From: an uncultured Collinsella sp.
Lineage (GTDB): Bacteria; Actinomycetota; Coriobacteriia; Coriobacteriales; Coriobacteriaceae
Assembly: GCA_902478865.1 (NCBI GenBank)
Contig: CABSNA010000039.1
Span: 1-9,770, forward strand
Length of the DNA: 9,770 nt
Reading direction: 5' to 3'
Below the pieces are notes generated by a model. It ran no database searches. It was not told the origin of the DNA and saw only the letters and a program-made list of their open reading frames with translations. Made by a program: the position numbers and the translations under genes. Positions 5,462 through 9,770 of the stretch are shown one piece after another. The first letter of the stretch is position 1, and the number at the start of each line of letters is the position of its first letter.

Positions 5462-6322
5462 ATGACAACTTCGCCTTTGGCAAACCCCACGGCAACAAGG
5501 GAGCTGCTGGAGGAGTTTGGCCTTGCGACCAAGCATCGCCTGGGCCAGAACTTCCTGATCGACAACCATGTGATCGAGCGTATCTGCGAGCTTGCCGAGC
5601 TTGCAGGTGACGAGCGCGTACTCGAGGTGGGTCCGGGTTGCGGTACGTTGACACTTGCGTTGCTGCAGGAAGCGGCGTGCGTTACGTCCATTGAGGCCGA
5701 TCCCGAACTCGAACCGGTGCTCGATGCCCATGCCGCCGACTATGCCAACTTCCGCTTTATCATGGGCGACGCGCTTAAGGTGGGCCCGGAGCAGATTGAG
5801 CAGGCTGCAGGCGGTGAGCCGACGGTATTTGTCGCGAACCTGCCCTATAACGTGGCGGCGACGATCATCCTGCAGTTCTTCCAGACGATGCCCGCGCTCA
5901 AGCGTGCCGTGGTCATGGTTCAAAAGGAGGTTGCCGATCGCATTGCCGCGGTGCCGGGTAACAAGACCTATGGCGGCTATACGGCAAAGCTTGGCCTGTA
6001 TGCGCAGGTTACGGGTCGCTTTGAGGTGCCGCCACGTTGCTTTATGCCGGCACCGCACGTGGACTCGGCCGTCGTGCGTATCGACCGTGTTGACGGCGTG
6101 GCGCCCGAAGGACTCGATCGCGAGTTTGTGGCCCGCGTGATTGATGCTGCATTTGCTCAGCGCCGCAAGACCATCCGCAATTCCATGAGCGCCAACGGCT
6201 TTGCCAAGGACGTGCTCGACGCCGCCTTTGAGGCTTGCGGTATCGCACCCACCACGCGCGCCGAGACGCTCGGCGTCGCCGACTTTGTGTGCCTGGCTCG
6301 GGAGCTTTCCCATGACGCTTAA
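5462..6322 (+). CDS. rsmA: 16S rRNA dimethyladenosine transferase RsmA (KsgA)
   Basis: A 286-residue enzyme that dimethylates A1518 and A1519 near the 3' end of 16S rRNA during late 30S assembly, using S-adenosylmethionine; loss typically gives kasugamycin resistance. Diagnostic motifs: KHRLGQNFLID (24-34), VLEVGPGCGTLTLALL (53-68, the SAM loop), IEADPELEPVL (78-88), catalytic VANLPYNVA (124-132), VQKEVADRI (153-161), FMPAPHVDSAVV (194-205) and FAQRRKTIRNS (231-241). Length is normal. A strong AAGGAGG at 5450-5456, 5 bases before the ATG, fixes the start. The last 11 bases overlap tatD, so the two are translated together. Confidence 0.97.
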   Translation: MTTSPLANPTATRELLEEFGLATKHRLGQNFLIDNHVIERICELAELAGDERVLEVGPGCGTLTLALLQEAACVTSIEADPELEPVLDAHAADYANFRFIMGDALKVGPEQIEQAAGGEPTVFVANLPYNVAATIILQFFQTMPALKRAVVMVQKEVADRIAAVPGNKTYGGYTAKLGLYAQVTGRFEVPPRCFMPAPHVDSAVVRIDRVDGVAPEGLDREFVARVIDAAFAQRRKTIRNSMSANGFAKDVLDAAFEACGIAPTTRAETLGVADFVCLARELSHDA

Positions 6323-7229
6323 TGCCGAACGCGTGACGTTTACCAAGAAAAAGAAGACGGTTGCTTGTCCCGTGCCCTTGGCACCGCTTGCCGACACGCA
6401 TGCGCATCTGCTTTCGTTCTGGGGCAAGGATGTGCCCGAGACACTCGTGCGCGCCAAAGCCGCGGGCGTCGACCTGTTGGTGACGATGCTCGACCCCATC
6501 GCCGACAAGCGCAGCGTGACGGACTATAGCGACTGGCTGACGCGCGAGATTCTGCCGATGCAGGATATCCCGCAGATCAAGTATCTTGCCGGCGTGCATC
6601 CGTATGGCGCGCCGGATTATACCGATGACATTCACGCGCAGGTTGTTGCTGCGCTCGATGACCCTTTGTGCGCCGGTATCGGCGAGATCGGTCTGGACTA
6701 CCACATGGATTACGACGACGACATCGCGCCGGCGCCCCACAGTGTGCAGATTGATTGCATGGCGCGTCAGCTCGAAGTTGCCGTGCGCCGCAATGTGCCG
6801 GTGGAGCTGCACCTGCGGCACGAGGACTCGGATGGGGAGCGCACCTCGCATATGGATGCGTACAACGTGCTGCGCGAGGTGGGTGTGCCCCAGGCCGGTT
6901 GCGTGCTGCACTGCTTTGGCGAGGACCGCGCCACGATGGAGCGCTTTGTGGAGCTGGGCTGCTATATCGCCTATGGTGGTGCGGCCACCTTTAAGCGCAA
7001 CGAAGACGTGCGCGAGGCATTTGCGGCAACCCCACTCGATCGAATTTTGTTCGAGACGGATTGCCCGTATATGGCTCCGGAGCCCATCCGCGGTCTTGAA
7101 TGCGAGCCCGCAATGATCTCCATTACGGCAAACGCGCTGGTTAACGACCGTGTCGATCGCACTGGTGAGGACGCCGAAACAATCGCGCATGCCGCTTGGG
7201 AAAATGCCTGCAAACTTTTTCAAAAATAG
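6312..7229 (+). CDS. tatD: TatD family metal-dependent DNase
   Basis: A 305-residue TIM-barrel hydrolase of the TatD family (3'-5' exonuclease on single-stranded DNA and RNA, linked to DNA repair or apoptosis-like DNA degradation in studied members). Metal-site motifs: ADTHAHLL (H30, H32), IGEIGLDYH (E125), VELHLRHE, LHCFGE and FETDCPYMAPEP (D250) followed by RGLECEP. About 26 extra residues precede the barrel, including the basic run T-K-K-K-K-T. ATG 6312 is chosen because GGAG lies 7 bases upstream at 6301-6304; it overlaps rsmA by 11 bases. Many bacteria carry metG-tatD-rnmV-rsmA; here rsmA comes first and rnmV is absent from the cluster. The last codons lie in an AT-rich block that also serves as an upstream element of the tRNA-Leu promoter. 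Confidence 0.93.
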   Translation: MTLNAERVTFTKKKKTVACPVPLAPLADTHAHLLSFWGKDVPETLVRAKAAGVDLLVTMLDPIADKRSVTDYSDWLTREILPMQDIPQIKYLAGVHPYGAPDYTDDIHAQVVAALDDPLCAGIGEIGLDYHMDYDDDIAPAPHSVQIDCMARQLEVAVRRNVPVELHLRHEDSDGERTSHMDAYNVLREVGVPQAGCVLHCFGEDRATMERFVELGCYIAYGGAATFKRNEDVREAFAATPLDRILFETDCPYMAPEPIRGLECEPAMISITANALVNDRVDRTGEDAETIAHAAWENACKLFQK

Positions 7230-7261
7230 TTCTTGCGTTCGCGGTGGCGCTCCGTTATTCT
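7211..7261 (+). promoter_or_regulatory. tRNA-Leu promoter with AT-rich upstream element
   Basis: TTGCGT (7233-7238), 17-base spacing and TATTCT (7256-7261) form a good sigma70-type promoter whose -10 ends 11 bases before the tRNA. The AT-rich block CAAACTTTTTCAAAAATAG (7211-7229) lies just upstream and includes the final tatD codons and stop. It resembles the block at 1103-1121 before the tRNA-Phe promoter. Confidence 0.68.
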
Positions 7262-7272
7262 AATTCCTGCAC

Positions 7273-7359
7273 GCGGGCGTGGCGGAATTGGCAGACGCGT
7301 ACGGTTCAGGTCCGTATGGGGGCAACCCCATGAAGGTTCAAGTCCTTTCGCCCGCACCA
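7273..7359 (+). tRNA. tRNA-Leu (CAG)
   Basis: A class II tRNA with a long variable arm. The acceptor GCGGGCG (7273-7279) pairs perfectly with CGCCCGC (7349-7355). The anticodon arm TACGG-TTCAGGT-CCGTA gives anticodon CAG, which reads CUG, the dominant Leu codon in the neighbouring genes. The variable arm TGGGGGCAACCCCA is followed by a T arm with loop TTCAAGT. The discriminator is A7356 and CCA is encoded (7357-7359). The last 18 bases are repeated after a 129-bp insert-like segment (see 7531-7590). Confidence 0.95.
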
Positions 7360-7401
7360 TTGATTGAAAGAGCTCCCAGCAATGGGAGCTTTTTTGTTAT
7401 G
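7342..7401 (+). repeat. 60-bp direct repeat, copy 1 (tRNA-Leu 3' end plus terminator)
   Basis: It spans the last 18 bases of tRNA-Leu, a short linker and the terminator through TTGTTATG. It matches copy 2 (7531-7590) at 57 of 60 positions. The differences are G/A and T/A in the linker and T/C in the terminator stem. Confidence 0.92.
7371..7395 (+). terminator. Rho-independent terminator of tRNA-Leu
   Basis: AGCTCCCA-GCAA-TGGGAGCT is a perfect 8-bp stem with a GCAA tetraloop followed by a T run. A preceding AAA can extend pairing with the T tract. It starts 12 bases after the encoded CCA. Confidence 0.92.
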
Positions 7402-7530
7402 GGCCCATCGCAGGGACTTGAACCTGTGAAGGAGCGAGCGTCAAGAAAACGCGGAGCGTTTTTAGCGAGCTGGCGAGTCCGCCGGCAGGCGGGCGAAGCC
7501 GGTGCGGATCCGCGAAGCGGATACGCGGAC
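7402..7530. repeat. 129-bp structured GC-rich segment between the two tRNA 3'-end copies
   Basis: No coding content is seen. From left to right: GGACTTGAACCT (7414-7425), the exact reverse complement of the T-arm stretch of the adjacent tRNA-Leu (7334-7345); a hairpin AAAACGC-GGA-GCGTTTT (7447-7463); a CCGCC-GGCA-GGCGG hairpin (7479-7492); and ATCCGC-GAA-GCGGAT (7508-7522). GTCCGC (7477-7482) and GCGGAC (7525-7530) can close an outer stem around the last two. The density of short hairpins with GA-rich loops and the flanking 60-bp direct repeats suggest a repetitive palindromic cassette inserted at, or expanded from, the tRNA 3' end. No transposase or integrase is present. Confidence 0.7.
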
Positions 7531-7590
7531 GTCCTTTCGCCCGCACCATTAAATGAAAGAGCCCCCAGCAATGGGAGCTTTTTTGTTATG
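7531..7590 (+). repeat. 60-bp direct repeat, copy 2 (tRNA 3'-end fragment plus terminator)
   Basis: It repeats GTCCTTTCGCCCGCACCATT and the terminator of the tRNA-Leu unit (57 of 60 identical to 7342-7401). The bases before it (ATACGCGGAC) do not continue the tRNA sequence, so this is a tRNA fragment, not a second gene. The layout resembles attL/attR or a tandem duplication at a tRNA 3' end. Confidence 0.92.
7560..7584 (+). terminator. Duplicated terminator, one stem mismatch
   Basis: AGCCCCCA-GCAA-TGGGAGCT plus a T run is the copy-2 version of the tRNA-Leu terminator. C7563 faces A7576, leaving one mismatch in the 8-bp stem, so it should be weaker than copy 1. It lies 64 bases before the SPFH gene. 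Confidence 0.6.
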
Positions 7591-7647
7591 CACGATCTCC
7601 TTGGACGGGTATCCTAATGCCAACGTGTGCCTATCAGAGGAGAGACC

Positions 7648-8586
7648 ATGCTGTTTTCCGGTATCATCGCCGCCCTTACCAGCCTTTTGATTCCCATCAT
7701 CATTCTGTTGCTGCTGCTCCCCAACGCCTGTTATGTCGTTGAACAGCAGCACGCCGTAATCATCGAGCGCTTGGGTAAGTTCAATCGTATCGTCAACGCG
7801 GGCTTCCACGTGAAGGTGCCCGTGATCGACCGCAAGGCCGCCACGGTGAGCCTGCGCACCATGAAAAACGGTTTTGGCATCGACGTTAAGACCCAGGACA
7901 ACGTGACCATCGGCCTTGAGGTCTCCGCTCAGTACCACGTGAGCTACGACATGGGCGCCGGCCCGGCAGATTCGGGCATCTACAAGAGCTACTACATGCT
8001 GCAGGAGCCCGTCGACCAGATGCGTGACTTCATCACCGACGCCCTGCGCTCTTCGATTCCTGTCTACACACTCGATGAGGTCTTTGCCAAGAAGGATGAC
8101 ATCGCCAAGGATGTCAACGCTACCGTTTCCGAGCAGATGGCCGCCTACGGCTTCACCCTCGTGTCGACGCTCATCACCAAAATCGCACTGCCGACCGAGG
8201 TTGAGAACTCCATGAACGACATCAACGCCGCCCAGCGCAAGCGCGCTGCGGCACAGGAGCTCGCCGAGGCAGACCGCATCAAGCGCGTTACCGAGGCGAC
8301 CGCCGAGGCCGAGGCAATGGAAAAGGCGGGCGAGGGCATCGCCAACCAGCGCAAGGCCATCGCACTGGGTATCAAAGATTCGCTCGAGATCATCCAGGAG
8401 ACGGGTGTCGGCAATGACGAGGCCAACCAACTGTTCATGTTTACGCAGTGGTCCGAGATGATGACGGAGTTCGCTCGCACGGGTAAAACCTCGACGGTCG
8501 TGCTGCCGAGCGACTTTTCGCAGTCGGCCTCGATGTTCGAGCAGATGCTGGCCGCCGGCAAAGTTCAAAACGATTCGAAGGAGTAG
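7648..8586 (+). CDS. SPFH/Band 7 membrane protein, HIR-like
   Basis: A 312-residue protein. Residues 2-24 are one hydrophobic membrane-anchor helix (many Ile/Leu, ending before P25-N-A). The SPFH/Band 7 domain follows (about 28-190: YVVEQQHAVIIERLGKFNRI, then FHVKVP and VKTQDNVTIGLEVSAQYHV). Next is an Ala/Glu-rich coiled coil (190-235: NDINAAQRKRAAAQELAEAD, then TEATAEAEAMEKAGEG), and a tail with QRKAIALGIKDSL and FTQWSEMMTEF. The 'NDINAAQR...A..GIA.QR.AI' layout is closest to the hypersensitive-induced-response type of stomatin-like proteins. Such proteins form ring or cage oligomers that organise membrane microdomains or regulate membrane proteases; the role here is unknown. ATG 7648 is supported by AGAGGAGAG just upstream. 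The usual partner NfeD is not adjacent. Confidence 0.88.
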   Translation: MLFSGIIAALTSLLIPIIILLLLLPNACYVVEQQHAVIIERLGKFNRIVNAGFHVKVPVIDRKAATVSLRTMKNGFGIDVKTQDNVTIGLEVSAQYHVSYDMGAGPADSGIYKSYYMLQEPVDQMRDFITDALRSSIPVYTLDEVFAKKDDIAKDVNATVSEQMAAYGFTLVSTLITKIALPTEVENSMNDINAAQRKRAAAQELAEADRIKRVTEATAEAEAMEKAGEGIANQRKAIALGIKDSLEIIQETGVGNDEANQLFMFTQWSEMMTEFARTGKTSTVVLPSDFSQSASMFEQMLAAGKVQNDSKE

Positions 8587-8592
8587 ACGCGC

Positions 8593-9063
8593 GTGAAATA
8601 CACCGTCGTTTGCGTCGGTAAGCTCAAGGAGCGCTTTTGGAAGGACGCGTGCGCTGAGTACACCAAGCGCCTAGGTGCCTATGCCAAGGTGGATATCCGC
8701 GAGGTGGCCGATATCGACCCGGCTAAGGCGGGCGGCGTGGATGCCGCGCGCGACAAGGAGGGGGCGGCGATTCTTGCCGCCTTGCCATCTCGAGCGCATG
8801 TGATCCTGCTGGCTATCGAGGGCAAGGAGCGCTCGAGCGAGGAGTTTTCGGCGAGGCTCGACGATCTTATGCTGCGAGGCAGCAGCGACATTGCCTTTGT
8901 AATCGGCGGTTCGGACGGCGTGAGTGATGACGTGCGCGCACGAGCCGACGAGATGCTCAGCTTTGGACGCATTACCTTGCCGCATAACCTGGCGCGTGTG
9001 GTGCTGCTGGAGCAGATTTACCGTGCCTGCAAGATCAGTCGTGGCGAGCCGTATCACAAATAG
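8593..9063 (+). CDS. rlmH: 23S rRNA (pseudouridine-1915 N3)-methyltransferase RlmH
   Basis: A 156-residue SPOUT-class methyltransferase that methylates pseudouridine 1915 in helix 69 of 23S rRNA on assembled 70S ribosomes, using S-adenosylmethionine. Diagnostic features: the start MKYTVVCVGKLKERFWKDAC (1-20), the knot region ILLAIEGKERSSEEFS (71-86), FVIGGSDGVS (102-111), and the C-terminal LPHNLARVVLLEQIYRA (129-145) ending in G-E-P-Y-H-K, the hallmark of the family. Length is normal. The start is GTG, preceded at 9 bases by AAGGAG (8578-8583), which overlaps the stop codon region of the SPFH gene. The 6-base gap therefore implies translational coupling to that membrane protein. Confidence 0.96.
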   Translation: MKYTVVCVGKLKERFWKDACAEYTKRLGAYAKVDIREVADIDPAKAGGVDAARDKEGAAILAALPSRAHVILLAIEGKERSSEEFSARLDDLMLRGSSDIAFVIGGSDGVSDDVRARADEMLSFGRITLPHNLARVVLLEQIYRACKISRGEPYHK

Positions 9064-9136
9064 GTCGGCAATACGAAACAATGGCGTGGGACAATACCTT
9101 TCGTTTTGAGGAATGTGTCTGAAAGGACTATGCGAT

Positions 9137-9770
9137 ATGAAGATTGGATTTGTCGGTTTTGGCAATATGGCGAGCGCTATGGCCGATGGCTGGATCGCTG
9201 CCGGTGTAGCTGCGAGCGACATGTGCGCCTGCGCGGGTCGCTACGACGCACTGGTTGAGCGCTGCGAGGCGCGCGGCATGGTCGCCTGCCACGATGCCGC
9301 CGAGGTTGTCGCCGCATCCGATATCGTGGTCGCTGCGGTCAAACCGTACATGATCGAGAAGGTATTCGCCCCGCTCAAGGATGCTCTTGCCAAAAAGGTC
9401 GTTCTGTCGGTTGCCTGGACCTGGGACAGTGCCAAGTGGGAGCAGGTCCTGCCGGGCGTCTCGCATATCTCGACGGTGCCCAACACGCCGGTTTCGGTGG
9501 GCGAGGGCGTCATCGCCTGCGAGAAGGCTTCGACGCTTAACGACGAGCAGCGTGCTGTGGTGCTCGACCTGCTCGGTAAGCTTGGCGCTGTCGTCGAGCT
9601 CGACACAAGCCTGCTGTTTGTGGGCGGCACGGTGGGTGGTTGCGCTCCGGCGTTTGTCGCCATGGCAATCGAGGCCCTGGGCGATGCAGCGGTCAAGCAC
9701 GGTATCCCGCGTGCTGATGCCTATCGCATTGTGAGCCAGATGGTGCTGGGTACGGCAAAGCTGCAGCTCG
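9137..9770 (+). CDS. proC: Pyrroline-5-carboxylate reductase, N-terminal 211 residues (partial)
   Basis: This enzyme reduces 1-pyrroline-5-carboxylate to proline with NAD(P)H, the last step of proline synthesis. The frame is open to the window edge, giving 211 of about 265 residues. Visible motifs: Rossmann GFVGFGNMASAMADGW (4-19), IVVAAVKPYMI (63-73), PNTPVSVGEGVIAC (115-128) and the dimer-domain segment GGCAPAFVAMAIEALGDAAV (167-186) followed by K-H-G-I-P-R and QMVLGTAKL. Where the family usually reads S-(I/V)-A-A-G, this protein reads S-V-A-W-T-W-D-S-A-K-W (91-101), an unusual substitution. ATG 9137 has GAAAGG 10 bases upstream; an out-of-frame ATG at 9130 is ignored. The 73-base gap from rlmH shows no terminator, so it may share that transcript. 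Confidence 0.93.
   Translation, partial: MKIGFVGFGNMASAMADGWIAAGVAASDMCACAGRYDALVERCEARGMVACHDAAEVVAASDIVVAAVKPYMIEKVFAPLKDALAKKVVLSVAWTWDSAKWEQVLPGVSHISTVPNTPVSVGEGVIACEKASTLNDEQRAVVLDLLGKLGAVVELDTSLLFVGGTVGGCAPAFVAMAIEALGDAAVKHGIPRADAYRIVSQMVLGTAKLQL

Noticed and set aside
5429..7223. Minus-strand frames of 359 and 393 codons antisense to rsmA and tatD
   Set aside because: They are shadows of the conserved + strand genes; no domain is recognisable in the translations.
7342..7590. Complete genomic island with attL/attR
   Set aside because: Only 129 bp separate the copies and no integrase or cargo is present; at most it is a remnant or a small non-autonomous element.
7279..7617. 112-codon frame starting inside tRNA-Leu (MAELADAYGSG...)
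   Set aside because: It is a well-known type of spurious protein made by translating a tRNA-Leu gene, followed here by the terminator and the palindromic segment.
9071..9104. ATACGAAA and TTTCGT inverted arms upstream of proC, similar to the TA palindrome
   Set aside because: The 6-bp arms are 20 bases apart and could easily occur by chance; there is no supporting promoter or context.

Overview
The window looks like chromosomal DNA of a high-GC gut actinobacterium of the class Coriobacteriia, most likely Collinsella or a close relative. This is inferred from the GC-rich codon use, strong AGGAGG-type ribosome binding sites, the mix of housekeeping genes and the style of the repeats; no marker gene proves it. 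Every convincing gene lies on the + strand.

Layout. 1-454: the tail of an unidentified gene, overlapped by a small DUF192-family gene. 473-1063: a two-gene type II toxin-antitoxin module (BrnT-like toxin, then ribbon-helix-helix antitoxin) with a palindromic candidate operator. 1103-1302: a tRNA-Phe(GAA) unit with its own promoter and terminator. 1303-1736: no gene, but four tandem 62-bp units, each a hairpin, followed by a candidate promoter with a TetR-type palindrome. 1737-3683: a cytoplasmic GH5-fold protein and rsmI. 3753-5429: metG and its terminator. 5462-7229: rsmA and tatD, overlapping. 7211-7590: a tRNA-Leu(CAG) unit whose 3' end and terminator are repeated after a 129-bp structured segment. 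7648-9063: an SPFH/HIR-like membrane protein and rlmH, translationally linked. 9137-9770: proC, cut by the window end.

How the genes fit together. Much of the window serves translation: rsmI, rsmA and rlmH modify the ribosome, metG charges tRNA-Met, and two tRNA genes are interspersed. The order rsmI-metG-rsmA-tatD resembles the widespread metG-tatD-rnmV-rsmA neighbourhood, but rsmA precedes tatD and no rnmV is seen between them.

Most worth a second look: (1) the exact 62-bp hairpin array at 1316-1548, eight copies of a 15-bp motif in alternating orientation; (2) the GH5-like protein, which has lost the acid/base Glu, the preceding Asn and an active-site His and is predicted to be a pseudoenzyme or to have another role; (3) the duplicated tRNA-Leu 3' end flanking a structured cassette; (4) a similar AT-rich block upstream of both tRNA promoters, one copy lying inside the end of tatD. 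I found no CRISPR array, transposase, phage gene or recognisable new defence system.
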